DNA of 64,000 nt, from assembly GCA_910591455.2 (NCBI GenBank), contig OU342820.1, positions 1,960,441-2,024,440 of the forward strand, given 5' to 3'. Of the stretch, positions 1-11,672 are shown one piece after another. The notes below the pieces were generated by a model. That model was not told where the DNA came from and searched no databases. It saw nothing but the letters and a program-made list of their open reading frames with translations. Every line of letters starts with the position of its first letter. Within the stretch, counting starts at the first letter, position 1. A program made the translations under genes and the position numbers. This stretch comes from Pholis gunnellus (lineage: Eukaryota; Chordata; Actinopteri; Perciformes; Pholidae).

Positions 1-330
1 TCAACCGCTAAAAAGCCAAAACCGTGCTGCAGTCCCGCCCCAAGCCCCTGTGTGATTTGCCGGTCAGCATATTGGCCTCAATCTTGTGTCAGATGAACGG
101 AAAATAGCCATTTTAGGTTTCAGACGAACACAGGGAGCTAAGGAACACATTTCTCATTTGGATTTACTTCGTTTTTCTCCGTTTTTGCCCTGGAAACCAC
201 CTCAAGGTATGCTACGGTTCTAATGTTTTGGCAGTGTGGTGTTGTGTTTTGTGTGGCTTCTTCGATGTAACTTTTGAACGGTTTCACGGAGAGACGTTTG
301 GAAGCTATGGTTGGATGCAGTGTGTTGTGC
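1..330 (+). repeat. Dispersed repeat, copy 1
   Basis: This segment matches about 59140-59480 in the same orientation. Shared landmarks are the GCCCCAAGCCC block, the AGATGAACGGA block, the following CGCCATTTTA-like stretch, and the GTGTGG..TGTG..TTCTGTGGCTT stretch. The two copies have diverged by substitutions and indels. No coding capacity was seen, and the superfamily is not assigned. Confidence 0.6.
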
Positions 331-460
331 TGGTCCTGTTTGATATGCAGGGTGTCTGTGAAAGTGCCACAGGTAGCGGCTGGGATCAGTAACAGAGAAC
401 ATAGCTCGCCTTCTCCTGGTGAAAAATAGGTGAAATTGTGGTAGTACTTGTAGTACTTTG
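305..460 (+). repeat. Dispersed repeat segment, inverted partner at 4266-4435
   Basis: Read on the opposite strand, this stretch matches 4266-4435. Both have the order CACTGCAT, a GAGGA/ACCAG block, a purine-rich stretch around CCCAGCCGC, a CTCGCC..GAGAAG block, then CACAATTTCACCTA. The copies have diverged strongly. They could be the two ends of one old element of about 4 kb or two independent insertions. A TG/TA microsatellite follows at about 455-512. Confidence 0.55.
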
Positions 461-512
461 TGTGTATGTATATATGTGTATGTGTGTATATATATATATG
501 TGTGTGTATATG
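455..512. repeat. TG/TA microsatellite
   Basis: Alternating TGTGTA and TATATG dinucleotide runs. Open frames through it on the minus strand give only Tyr/Thr/His-rich peptide and are not genes. Confidence 0.85.
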
Positions 513-549
513 TCTTTGAGCGATTCAAATAGGTTACATGGTCCATTTT

Positions 550-1230
550 ATCAGAATTTCTTTGTCACGTATGTTTTTGAAATTTCGTAAAATATCATTT
601 AATTCGTTCTCTGAAGTGATTGGTACTACACGTGTACACTCTGTCGCCCCCCTCTCTAGAACCCAATTGGGTCCCGCTCGGGGTTAGAAGGCTTTAGAGT
701 GCGTGATGTCACCGCTAGAGTGAAGAGCAGCTTCAGAATCTTGTGAAAAGAATATTTGTCTTTTGCCTTTGACTCCAATTTTCACTCTTCATATATATTT
801 TTTTAGTTTTTAAAGTAGCTAATCGTGTCCCTGTCGTAGTCAAGTGACTGTGGAATCCCACAGATTTACACATTTGGCACAAAATCACTTAATTGAGAGG
901 AAAACCAACTTTCTGCTCCATAGAGACCAATGTTAAATCTTGCTGCAAAAACATCTTCCACAGAACACCGTACCCCATTTCTACATCGCCAGTTTAGCCA
1001 CATTTTTTACACTACAGACACAATTTTCACATGATCTGTCTTACAACTCATCCTTCCTCATGTATTAATATCTGAGCAATAGCAGCTACGGTTATGGGGT
1101 TTTAGAGGATTTGTTTGAGAGGTGTTTCCCTGTATTTTCTCCATGAACAGGCTGCTGGCACACAGGTGTTCGTGATTAAGGTAATTAGCAATTTTGATAA
1201 ACATACACTTCTCTCCCTCTATCGCTCTGT
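550..1230. other. Intergenic, nothing recognised
   Basis: AT-rich sequence without a credible reading frame or splice structure. One GC-richer block near 645-720 may be the edge of an old repeat, but no partner for it was found in the window. Confidence 0.4.
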
Positions 1231-1244
1231 GTAGCTATGTCCCA

Positions 1245-1440
1245 ATTCAGGGGCTGCATCCTTCGGAGGACCCAGCCTTCGCGGTCTACGTGGGCTGCGT
1301 CCTTTAAGAACTGCGTAGGCTGGACCGTGCGGTCTACGAAATGAGACGGCCTACGCTACAGAGGACTTCCTGTTTGCGTCAACAGCTGTTCCCGCCCCGC
1401 CCCCTCTTGCTGCTCCCGTCCTAAAATCCCTGCTCAACAG
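1245..1440. mobile_element. GC-rich end of a non-autonomous DNA element
   Basis: A sharply GC-rich block in AT-rich surroundings. It begins near TGTCCCAATTCAGGGGC and holds repeated GGACC..GCCT and GCGGTCTACG words in both orientations. This composition is typical of fish non-autonomous DNA transposon ends. TA microsatellites follow at 1443-1482 and 1668-1690. No matching opposite end was found with confidence, so the length of the element is unknown. Confidence 0.45.
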
Positions 1441-1499
1441 GATTATATATATATAGTGTATATATATATATCAGTATATATACTGGAAAGGTTTTAGTT

Positions 1500-1657
1500 T
1501 AGTGTTTAATCAGTTATTCAATAATTAATTCATAGATCTTTTTCAAAATATTGTTTTTCTAAATTAATCAGTTACTATGCTAAATAACACATTTTCAATC
1601 AGTTATAGTTCTTGTAATTATATGTATTTATCAATAACTTTATTTCATTTCATTCAC

Positions 1658-1689
<32 letters not shown>

Positions 1690-3640
1690 TGCAATCCTAA
1701 GGCAGAGGAAATCAATCAAGACAGTTAACATTAACAGCAGCAAAACAAATGTCAGCAAACGTGTTTATTAACTTGCAGTAACACATACTTTTTATAATTT
1801 ACACAGCAGAATATACACACATTCACACAGAAATCCTTTACATGGATGTCTTATTTCAATTTCAATTAATTAAATAAAAAGGTGACATCAAAACTGTCAT
1901 CTCTGTGACAGCAACATTAACAGATGAGAAGATCTACTGGTTGTGTTATTAGTGAAGCTTTATAATGATGAGAGCTAATGTAACAGTAACCTGAAGTACA
2001 GGATGGTCAAATGCAGATATTATAAACGGACTAATGTCTTCATTCAAAGCTACGGTTGCAGAATGTTTGTCCATCGTTCTCCCCTCAGCTCCTGCTCTCT
2101 GTAACACAACAAGAACAGAATTAACTAAATACTCAACTTCAGTGTATTCGTGTAATTCATCTTAACGTTACCGGACTTAAAGTGATATTTCAGGTTCACT
2201 ACCTGTCTACCTGAGCTCACGTTGGTCCGTTTATGTACATTATATGAAGTATAAATCATAACATCAGTAAGATATCATTCAACCTCTGAGGTTTGAAAGT
2301 GAAGTTATTAAAAGTTACTTTAAGGCTTAACTACGGTCGGATGCAGGCAGCCGAGCTGCCGGTGTGCGAGTTTAACTGGTTTTGAATTAACTGGTTTATG
2401 GTCGAGTGCGTAAAGCAGATGTGTGGTAGGAGTGGCCTCTCAGGACCCACGTAGAATAAACAGGAAATAAACATTTCTATCGTTTCTCCTCTCTTTCACG
2501 TAGTTTCTACGGTTTCTTTTGAAAGAATATAAACGGAACACTTTGTTGGAATATGTACTACTCGTTAACGAGGCTGTGGTTGAGATTCCGAGGACGCATG
2601 ACGAGGACCAGAGTGAATGACAGAGTTGGTGGTAGGTGTCGATGCCTGTTCAAAATACTCACGTCAATAAATCCTTTAAGAAACGCTCTGTTGTCCATCT
2701 TATATTTGTATCATATATCGTTACTAATCTGATGTCAAGTCGATGTGAGACCTGTCTGTGCATTCATGCAGCCTGTGAGTTAAACATACTGAGCTCAAAC
2801 ACCGCGTACAGATGACTGTCAGCTGTGGGGAACTGTGATCCACCCAGATTAAGTTGTGATTCAACTTCTGTAGGCTATCTCACATCGCGTATGTTTTATG
2901 TCAAAGACTACGGACATTCATGTTATGTTAACGATACTCTACACTGTGCAGCACACATCAATCTAGATTAGACATGACTGGTAACTGTCGTTTTGTTACT
3001 AGAGGGACCGAACGTGAATAACTACACGCAGGGGTTAGTGTGTCTGTTGAAACATTACGATGGAGAGGCTTGTTGCAGCATTAATTTAGGATTTCGACAG
3101 CATTACCACGACCAATTATCCATCTTCATTACGAAAATAAGATTTGTTGTACGAAAATAAGATTTGTTGTCTGATGACATAAAATTCGTAGAAATATGGA
3201 CCCTACAGGAGTCGATCCTTTGACTCTGACTGACCCTTTGTGGACCGTCTAACCTATTTTAATCACTCAAAAACATATACAGTATTGTTGAGGCTGGAAC
3301 TTCACGAGAGGAGGTAGGCTGCAAACTTTCGCCACTGCTGACTTCCAGCAACGGAGACTAATCAAAAACGAACTGGATCCGATTAAAAATGAAAAATAGT
3401 AATTTAATAAAAAGATAGCAGATACAACTGCAACCACGAAGGTAAACAATGCAAAATGATGCACTCAATTGCAACCTAATGTTTTACAAATGCAATCTGA
3501 AATACACCATGCATGGTAATGTTCTCGAGAACAGAGTCCACGTGCAATTTCACTCACAGATCCGACCTGGTCAGTTAGCTGAAAAACGAATATTGCCGAG
3601 AACTGAAACTTTCTCTCTCAAACATTCTTTTTATGTTCTT
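1500..3640. other. Non-coding stretch with a short tandem duplication
   Basis: No exon-like frame was recognised. The only clear structure is a perfect 20 bp tandem duplication, ACGAAAATAAGATTTGTTGT, at 3131-3150 and 3151-3170. Short open frames at 3267-3464 and 3449-3643 have no recognisable domains and are treated as chance. Confidence 0.4.
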
Positions 3641-4265
3641 TGATGGGCGGAAAGCGTCCCACGCTGTCGCAAAACATAAAGGCCGTTATCCGGGGTCAGT
3701 GATTAGTTTCCGATTGATCTGACCCCACCTCTATCGATCCGCTGCTCATCTCAGTGGCTGGCTCCTTGTGACATCACCTCTGACCTGCGGCCGCATGGTC
3801 TTACCCAGGAGTCCTCTCTGTTGTTTTATGGCCGTCTGCTTCCCTTCAGTTGTCTCCGGTTCTCCTCCTCCTTTGTTGGTCATTTGTCCAGCACCTCTGT
3901 GTCCCCTTTGATGTCTCTGGTCCTCGAGATATTATATGGTCGTGAAGAGCCTGTCCTCTGCATTCCTCACTGACCCTATCTCCCCTTTGATCTCTCTGCC
4001 TCATGGCTCAGAACCCCCTAACCTATGTGACTGTACTTTGGTTCAATACTTCCAATGATTATGATTAAGACTCCTACAAGTAAACTTATTGCAAACATAT
4101 AATATCTTCTATAAGTAAACATCCTGTAAATCTATATTACATTCCATAAGTAAATATATTGTGACTCTTAACATAATTTACATTCTCATCATTGTGACAA
4201 TTTTATTCACCACTAGGGGTGCTATAAATTCTACTAAATAATGCTTCTTAATACTGTAATTCTCC

Positions 4266-4435
4266 ACAGTATATAGACAAAGTACTACCACAATTTCACC
4301 TAGTTCTCGCCAGGAGAAGTCGAGCAATGTTCACCATTATCGATCCCAGCCGCGATCTACGGGACTTTCACACACACACACTGCATATCCAGGAGGACGA
4401 GGAGAACACACTGCATCGAACGATAGCTTCAGAAT
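4266..4435 (-). repeat. Inverted copy of the 305-460 repeat
   Basis: Reverse-complement match to 305-460. It includes TACTACCACAATTTCACCTA, a CTCGCCAGGAGAAG block, CCCAGCCGC and CACTGCAT. It also contains a short CA run at 4371-4380. Divergence is high, so the insertion is old. Confidence 0.55.
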
Positions 4436-5149
4436 TCTTCTACTTTAAACCATTAGAAAGTTACTATTGATCTGCCACAGATATCAACTCGCTTCTTTGA
4501 CGAATGAATAATAATTTCAGTTTGGGCCAATGGGTTTGACCCATGGGGGCGGATCAGTTTTCGATTATTTTATTGGCTTAAAATTCTGTAAACAACTCAA
4601 AGAACGTATCATTACACTGCCCAGACTCTTCCGGGTTCAAATCTGTGGGAATTGCGCAAATCGGCCGATCACAGGCTGTGTTAGGTTCAAATACATCACG
4701 TGAAAATGAGCCATGTTTTACAGGTTTTTACATGGCCCAGGCTCTCAAAATGATGCCAAACTGCTGTATTAGATAGATTGAACACTGTTAGTGATAAAAG
4801 AAGTGGAAATATATAGTTATTTAGTATATAAAAGTACAATAAGACAGCGATTTGTGCTCCTTCCAAAATCAGAATTGACATTGGCTGACCTCAGCTGACC
4901 TGTACACCGGCATTGATTTCTCAGGCATACTTTAAAAGGACTGCTGACATGTTGTGATATGATTTGGGAGAGTTTAGGCTTGCGTGTGTATCATTTCAAA
5001 TCAATAAAAGTGCCTTTTAGGCAAAAAAAAAAAGGCAAACCTGAAAATGTTCAATTTGAGCCATGTGTAACATTCGTTTCAGCATTTACCAGTAACATAT
5101 ACAATGATATGTACACATTAACAAAGCTCACATTTATTTGTGTTATTTT

Positions 5150-5270
5150 TCCATTTAAACTATTCAAATAGACCTTGTAGTTAGAGATTTACACTCTCTA
5201 GAGTTTGGGTATGACATTTTCGAGGAGAGGTCTCAAAATAGGCCTAGGGTTTAAGAGGTTATTCAAGTCA
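5150..5270 (-). repeat. Dispersed repeat, inverted partner at 58440-58560
   Basis: Matches 58440-58560 in reverse complement. Shared words are AATAGACCTTGTAGTTA, a TTTTCGAG block and GGCCTAGGGTT. The 4700-5270 region and the 58440-59500 region appear to belong to one repeat family in opposite orientation; a shared AGTTTGGCATCATTTTG word near 4752 and 58963 supports this. Confidence 0.55.
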
Positions 5271-5483
5271 AATGAACTTAACTTGATATCTCTGTTCTTA
5301 GCTGGTTAAATCCTTCATTTTATGGTTTGCTCTGATGCGTTATTGTCCACATTGTGTATTTTCACTTCATGACAACATCACAAACGTTTGCCTCGTTAAT
5401 TTGCAGCGCTACAAATATTTGTTTCAGCTGTATTCACAGGTGCTCCATGGTACACTTCAAAATGCTGCATGGTAAACGAGCAG

Positions 5484-5541
5484 TGCAGTCACAAGTTGAT
5501 CTGGGTTCCCTCTGCAGTCACAAGTTGATCTGGTTACCCCT
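5484..5541. repeat. Tandem duplication around a 20 bp core
   Basis: The word GCAGTCACAAGTTGATCTGG occurs twice, about 31 bp apart, separated by GTTCCCTCT. This is a local tandem duplication with no coding meaning seen. Confidence 0.75.
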
Positions 5542-5949
5542 GCTCTTAGGAGTGACTGCTGACTGTGTTTTACATTTTTTTTGTATGCCTCCAACATTTA
5601 TGTTGTGGCTATCGTATAATGATATGAGTTTGAATCCCGTATATATCTTTTTTTCTTAAATGTTTAACTGTGCTACAGAGTTCTTCTACGTAACACGTTT
5701 CCACCAAACAGGCTCCAAAGACGATTATGTGTTTTTTACCGACTATTATTTCAAAGGAAGGGGAATTTTCTCCCTTTCTGTTTCAACACATAAACAACAA
5801 GCAAGCGACGTTTCAAACTCGAGTGGACTACTTTCCTCGAAAGACTCTCGTTGAATCCAGTATGTACTGTAAATGAGAAGATTTGACACTGTAACGCAAA
5901 ACTAAACAATGCAGCATTCACGAGGACAGCTACGTGTTTCAACAGCTGC

Positions 5950-6525
5950 CGTAACTACGACAACAGACGTATTCGGCTGAAGGTCGCCAGTTAACAGGGT
6001 CCCTGGTTAAACCGTAACACCGAACCAAACTATGTGTATAAATGTGTATGTAAACCTTGTGGAGAGAACTAACTAAACATGAATTCAGACTTTTTACAAA
6101 TCGGCATCATTACTTAGTTATTTCGGAGTCCCTTTTTGTCGGTTTATTGCTGTTAAATCACAGCCAAATCTGTTTATTTGGGGTTCATACAGCTGTAGTA
6201 AACAGCTGATGTGTGGTTCGCTAGACACAGTGAATACAGTTCGATACAATTCACGGAGCTCCTCCAGATGATGTTATGAACCCAGACATGACAGCATTTA
6301 GTTTCCCGGGATATCTGGGACTTCCACTACACGTACTAAGCAGAAATACAGGTTATTTTTCCCACGGTTGATGGCGGGCAGTTGAATGACTTCCACGGCG
6401 ATAAGCCACGGCCCCTCTCCGGCACGTCCAGCGCCATTCACGCGAATGAACACAAATAGTCCCTGGCGAGACCGGCGGTGCGAATGACGCGATTAACCCA
6501 CGTTTGGTGTGAACACGGCATTAGG
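5950..6525 (-). mobile_element. Non-autonomous DNA element, GTGTTCACACC-end family, copy 1
   Basis: In reverse complement this region aligns over about 500 bp with 17626-18120. Common landmarks include GGCGCTGGACG, CATCAACCGT, GGAAGTCCCAGATATC, a GTTTACTAC/GC block and CGACAAAAAGGGACTCCG. This copy keeps one terminus near 6505-6525 carrying the GGTGTGAACAC motif, while its other end fades near 5950. It encodes no protein. The GGTGTGAACAC terminal word is common among fish miniature elements; the superfamily is not assigned. Confidence 0.6.
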
Positions 6526-6621
6526 GGAGAAGAGCCAGGATAACCTAATAACACTAGCCAGCGCCGTATCACTTATTTCAGGCTCAAAACATTGGCCTTC
6601 CTGACAGCCATATCAACAGAT

Positions 6622-6652
6622 TTATGTGTGTGTGTGTGTGTGTGTGTGTGTA
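6622..6652. repeat. TG microsatellite
   Basis: An uninterrupted TG dinucleotide run ending in TATGCAAC. Confidence 0.9.
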
Positions 6653-6756
6653 TGCAACAGGTGTAGGAGGACTGGAAGTACTCCAGGATGGACCTGCTCT
6701 AAAGGGCCACCACTGGTGGAAGAACCTCGCTCGGTTATGAAGGGCAGATTCAGGAC

Positions 6757-7195
6757 TCTGCCCAGTGAGCACTAACCCGGATTTCAATGTTGATTTCTGG
6801 TTTAATACACGTTCAAATGAAGTCTGAACGTTTAAGACCTATTTTCAACGTCTTTTCAACCATCTAAATTACGGTTACAATATCAACGTGTCACAAAACA
6901 CCAATTTCTTTTAAAATATTGATGGTTTGTTCAGTTGTAGGTTGAAGGAGACACGATATTGGTTACTTTGAACGTATTTCTCCCAAATCATATTACGCTG
7001 GCCGTTGATAAGTGGTCTACACAAAGACATAATTTCAACGCATTTAATGTTTCATTTAAAACGTTGTAAATATGGAACTATAGACTGCGTGCTGTCCCAG
7101 GACATCGTAATTTGAGCAGAGCACATTCTGTCTGTATGTTCATGTAAAATACGTGTGTTTACTGCTGGAACGCGCATGCACAGACTTGTTCTAAC
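6757..7195. mobile_element. CAGTGAGCA-start element, probable fragment
   Basis: Begins with CCCAGTGAGCACTAACCC and is rich in AACGT/ACGTT and TTTCAA words, like the element that follows, which starts with the same CCCAGTGAGCA at 7196. No inverted GCTCACTGGG end was found, so this is probably an incomplete copy. No protein is encoded. Confidence 0.4.
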
Positions 7196-7252
7196 CCAGT
7201 GAGCATTTTTCCGTTGAAAAGACGTCTACGCCCACCGTTGAATAAACGTTCA

Positions 7253-7540
7253 GAATTGGTTCAGAAGTGAAAGTTTTTAGCCGACTATCTATAGACGTTG
7301 ATTAAAACGTTCACGCTGAGACCAGATTTCAACGGGATTTGCAATACTAAAATGTTTCGTCCTCTACATTGTGCTAATAATAGTATATCATCATTTTAGA
7401 GGCTTACTAAGAAACCACATCCATATTTATTAGTTGAAAGCCAGTATTGGAAATCCCGTTGAAATCTGGTCTAAACGTGAACGTTTAATTAACGTCTATA
7501 TATAGTTGGCTAAGAAACCGTTCACTTTTGAACCACTTTT
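7253..7540. mobile_element. Long-inverted-repeat miniature element
   Basis: The left arm (7253-7350) and right arm (7443-7540) are imperfect reverse complements over nearly 100 bp. Shared blocks are TATAGACGTT.ATTAA, AACGTTCACG, GACCAGATTTCAACGGGATTT and CAATACT. A central spacer of about 90 bp separates them, so the whole can fold into one long hairpin. A CCCAGTGAGCA word lies just upstream at 7196. It is non-coding and typical of a foldback-like element. Confidence 0.7.
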
Positions 7541-7624
7541 AACCATGTTTTCACTAACAAGGACCACGCACATAACTGTATGAGTTTCGAGAGGTTTATT
7601 GCATAACGGAATGATTGTTGGATG

Positions 7625-7800
7625 AGGAAGCGGAAGAGGTAGAGGGTTGCAGGGATGCGGGGTAGGGGTAAAGGGATGTAGGGTAGGGGTAGAGGGATGA
7701 AGGGATGTAGGGTAGAGGGATGAAGGGATGTAGGGTAGGGATCAAGGTAGAGGGATGAAAGGAAGTAGGTTAGGGATAGAGGTAGAGGGGTGAAGGGACG
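7625..7800. repeat. Purine-rich minisatellite
   Basis: Tandem units built on GGGATGTAGGGTAGGGGTAGA and GGGATGAA, with variable length of about 25-30 bp. The G/A strand asymmetry is nearly complete from about 7610 to 7990. The minus strand therefore stays open for about 150 codons as a Pro/Leu/Ser-rich frame, which is a composition artefact. Confidence 0.8.
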
Positions 7801-8240
7801 TGGCGGGGGACCGTTGGTGTCCGGCGGCTGGAGGGAACGGAGACTGTTGGATGGGGGGCCGTCTCTTGGGAAACTCTGGAGGTGCAGAGTCCCCAGTCGT
7901 TCCTGTAATCCTGCGAGAGAGAGAAAAAGGGAAACAAAAAACGGGGTCGGGGGGAGGGATGAGAGCACGGATCCGAAGAGGAAGTGAACGGGTTAGTAGA
8001 GCTTAAATACTTGTCCGGGGGAAATGAGCCGTGTTCTGGGCGTGGTCCCGTTCCTGAACATAGTTTATAAAACTACATTTAAACGTATCCGGGTTTTAAC
8101 CTTGTTTTCAATGCCATAATGCATACAGTACTTCTGGGTATAGGATGACAACTAGACAACCCACAGCACATTACAAGTTACATACTTAGTCATATACATT
8201 AACATTTTTCACTTAAAGGACAACAAAAACACAATGCATG

Positions 8241-8512
8241 AACAATATAACATGAAGTATGTTTATTAAGCAAAATAAAATGGAACAAAAATAATAAAAT
8301 GTCAAGGAAAATAATCATAATAAATTACAATTTGTATTTATTAATGAACAATATAAATATAACTTGAAGTATGTTTATTAAATAAAAGCACAATAAAATG
8401 GAACAAAAATAAAGGAAATAATCATAATATATTAACATTTTTATCTATTAATCAACAATATAAAAATAACATGAAGTATATTTATTAAATAAAAGCACAA
8501 TAAAATAGGAAA
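8241..8512. repeat. AT-rich tandem repeat, about 115 bp unit
   Basis: About 2.3 copies of a unit containing AACAATATAA, a TGAAGTATGTTTATTAA block, AGCACAATAAAATGGAACAA and GGAAATAATCATAAT. Copies begin near 8241, 8346 and 8456. No coding role was seen. Confidence 0.75.
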
Positions 8513-11378
8513 GCTGAACAACTATAGAAATAGAACTATATTCTGCTGAAATCAGCTAGCTCCCACCTGTCAGTGTGGGGTAAACAACATATTTCTTTTT
8601 TTTTAAAGCCACCCCCACCTGACCTCCCAGGAGCCTGCTTTAAATGGTCTGCCATGGCTCTGTCAACTGTTGACTGTGGCACTGGGGTCGGACCGTATGA
8701 CAGCCTCTATAAAATTAGGTTAATAGCATTATTGAATATAGTAGATCATGAAATGAGAGACTTTGACTGTACAACCATTCATTAAATGTATTTTGCATAT
8801 TAGAACATATATTACCTTTAACAACTGAGTTCACTTCAGTTTCCCTGAAGGCCCTCTTTTTCTTCTGACCACCTCCTTTCATGTTGAAAGTGGCCATTCA
8901 TTTGTTTGTGAAAAGTCTGTGAATAAGAAAACGCATAGTGTCACTTAAGCAGTTTCAACTGTCAGTAATGCTCACCTGTTTAGAATGGCTCCATAATGTC
9001 CACGCCATATCAATTTTATTTCCACTTCTTTAGTTGGCAGATATTACCGTGTTGGTATGACGTTCATACCTGTCCATGATTTTGTTTGTGGCATCTTTCA
9101 TGTTCTTCCCCCCCACTTTGGCCAGCAGATGAACCTGTTTAAAAATAAAGGCGTACAATCTATTGCTCTTTGCTCTGAGAGACCGACTTCAGTTTTTTCA
9201 TAAATGTTAAAGCTTAAAAAGAAATTCTTTAAAAATCTTTTTTACCAACAATGCCCGCTGCTCAGCATTTTTTAGCTTGCCCTCCAGCTCATCCAGCTCC
9301 TTGTTGCTTTTTAATGTTGGGACCTGTCTTAGACAGGTTAAGTCCTTATTAACTATTATAATATATAATATAATTATTATTAATTATGACAGTGACAGGA
9401 TTGAAGGACTGGTGACATCTTGATGTGTGATGCAATTGTGTAGTCTTACCTTTCCAGCTTCATCTACAACCACATATCATGGACACGATGTAAGGGGAAA
9501 AAAAGGATCCAAATTACCGTATGCGTTTTAGTGGCAACTTAAAAGTATAGAATGTACCAACACTGGGACTTTATCCAAATTACATTTCTGCCTGTTGTGT
9601 TCCATGAGTGGTTTACATATCAATGTAACCAGATCCTAAGGAAATTAAATCATGAAGTGTTACCCCAAATATTTATGTAGCCATATGTTAACCAACATAC
9701 CTCCTCTGTAGGACTCCATAGGACTCTGTCTATGCCTTTGTTGGTGGTGTTCTTTATGTACAAAGAAAAACAACCACAACGCAGTTTTGTCAAAATTGAA
9801 TGCAAACATTGCTGGATGAGCTCATTTGTATTACTCCAGTAATATGATGGATTCATTGAATATATGGCTGTGTGGGTACAAACCTTTTTTTGGACTCATT
9901 TTATTTTTAATAGCTTATCCAATTTATGACGCCACATATCTGTGAAATAAAACCAATGGCAATGAATTATCATCCAGTACAAAAGGCCCCCATAACATGT
10001 TTAGTACAACTGGGGCAAATGCTGAGGAACACAATATGATCTTAGTTTTGGTTATTTGATTTAGTGGGGTGAGGTTACCTGTTCTCGGGCTATAAGCTGG
10101 ATTCTTGGAAATGGATGGTCCCCGCCGAGCCATATCCTCCCTGCAGCCTATTGTCCTCTCTACGGATGAATATCGGGAGTCAGCCAAAAGACCTCAAAAT
10201 CTACTCTGTATAAATTCCTTGTCATTAACATCACCTGCACCCATATTTCAGGATTCAATTTTCACTGTTGGTAAGTCAACACAAGCAACGATAACAAGTA
10301 GGTTTTTGGAGCAAAATTGTGCACCACAGCTACAAAAGCTTCGAGTAGCACTCTGTAGTTCTTCCTAATCCCAGTGATTTACTTGAAATGAGAATGAACA
10401 ACCGTTTGTAGCAACAGATTACCAATTTCAAAAAGGTCTCCGTTTAGGCCTCAATCCACCACCCACTTTGGAAACATTACCTACACAACACAAGTTCACA
10501 ACATGGATAATTTTCTTAGTGAGCATGTGTACCTGTTAATGGACTGGGGGTTGATGACAATGCCATGAGATTTCGGGGACTGGTTCCAAGGGCTTTGGGG
10601 GACACAATCAGTTTGGTATTTGTGTATTTTAATTTTGCATTTTTAATACGTTTTGAGCAGTATTTATTGCAACTTTTTCTGGCAGAGACCGGATTGGGAG
10701 TCCGAGGGGTGGAGGACTGATCTGGGATCCATGTTGTGTCCAAAGATGCAATAAGAGCTTTAACAACAATGACAACAAATCGCATGACCAAACAATGTGG
10801 AACACTTCTGACTGCAAACAAGAAAATATTTTTTTAAAGTTTGATATATTTATCTTATGATAAACCACCCCAACCGTCCTAATACTCACGTGAAGGAGTG
10901 GGTGAGAGTTGTGTGGCTTTTGGGAGTCAGACCACGGATCAAGACTGTGCTGTATCTGAAACCACACCTTCAGTTAGTTGTACGCAAGAGTGCTAATACA
11001 TCATTATTTTAAAAAATCCAAATCAATTTATGACCTAGGGATGTACATTTTTCTCAATGTCCCTTAGTTCTCATATGGTGGAGTGGGTGGTGTAGTGTTT
11101 GCATTTTTTTTACATTTTTTTACATTTTTGGGGCGGCACTGGCAGATTGATTCTCTGAGAAGAGGACTCTATGAAGAAAAAATTAGTCTTTGGTAGTCAA
11201 GAGTGTTCAATAGATTCAATCATCAAAAATTCAATCATAACATCTCACAACAGAAAGAAAACGTTCATCAATATCCCTTATTACTCACATGGGGGAGTAG
11301 CTGGTGTAGTGTTTGCAACTCTTCTAATTTTATCAGTTTGTTACACACTAGAACAAAAAAAAAAATGTTAAAGTAAAA

Positions 11379-11388
<10 letters not shown>

Positions 11389-11425
<37 letters not shown>

Positions 11426-11441
11426 ATATATATATATATAC
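11389..11441. repeat. TG/TA microsatellite beside a SINE
   Basis: GTGTGTG followed by long TA runs, lying just downstream of the A-run at 11355-11365 and just before the 3' end of the minus-strand SINE. Confidence 0.9.
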
Positions 11442-11454
11442 ACTCTATAGATAT

Positions 11455-11672
11455 CATCACAGTCATTTAGCCGACGCGTTTATCCAAAGCGACTTACACT
11501 TCAGATACTTCATACACCGTTGGCACAGCTACGGGAGCAATTTTTTGGGTTAAGTGTCTTGCTCAAGAACACATCGACACATGCCACTAGCAGAGCCAGA
11601 GCTGGGGTTCAAACCGCCAATCCACTGATTGAAGGCCGGCCCTGCTCTCCACTTAGCCACGGTCGCCCCAGA
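11455..11672 (-). mobile_element. tRNA-derived SINE, V-SINE-like
   Basis: Read on the minus strand it starts with a tRNA-like head: GTGGCTAAGTGGAGAGCAGG corresponds to an A box and GGTTTGAACCCCAG to a B box of the RNA polymerase III promoter. A body follows with CTTGAGCAAGACACTTAACCC, and the 3' tail is TTTGGATAAACGCGTCGGCTAAATGACTG. The same structure occurs on the plus strand at 39258-39478. It lies in an intron of the DUF4806-type pseudogene. It is not a functional tRNA gene. Confidence 0.85.

Noticed and set aside
220..546. 108-codon minus-strand open frame
   Set aside because: Half of it runs through a TG/TA microsatellite (Tyr/Thr/His repeats) and the rest lies in a dispersed repeat.
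7522..7968. 148-codon minus-strand open frame
   Set aside because: It is the complement of a purine-rich minisatellite; Pro/Leu/Ser repetition explains the openness.
11455..11672. tRNA gene on the minus strand
   Set aside because: A and B boxes are present, but the sequence continues into a SINE body and tail and has a second copy at 39258.
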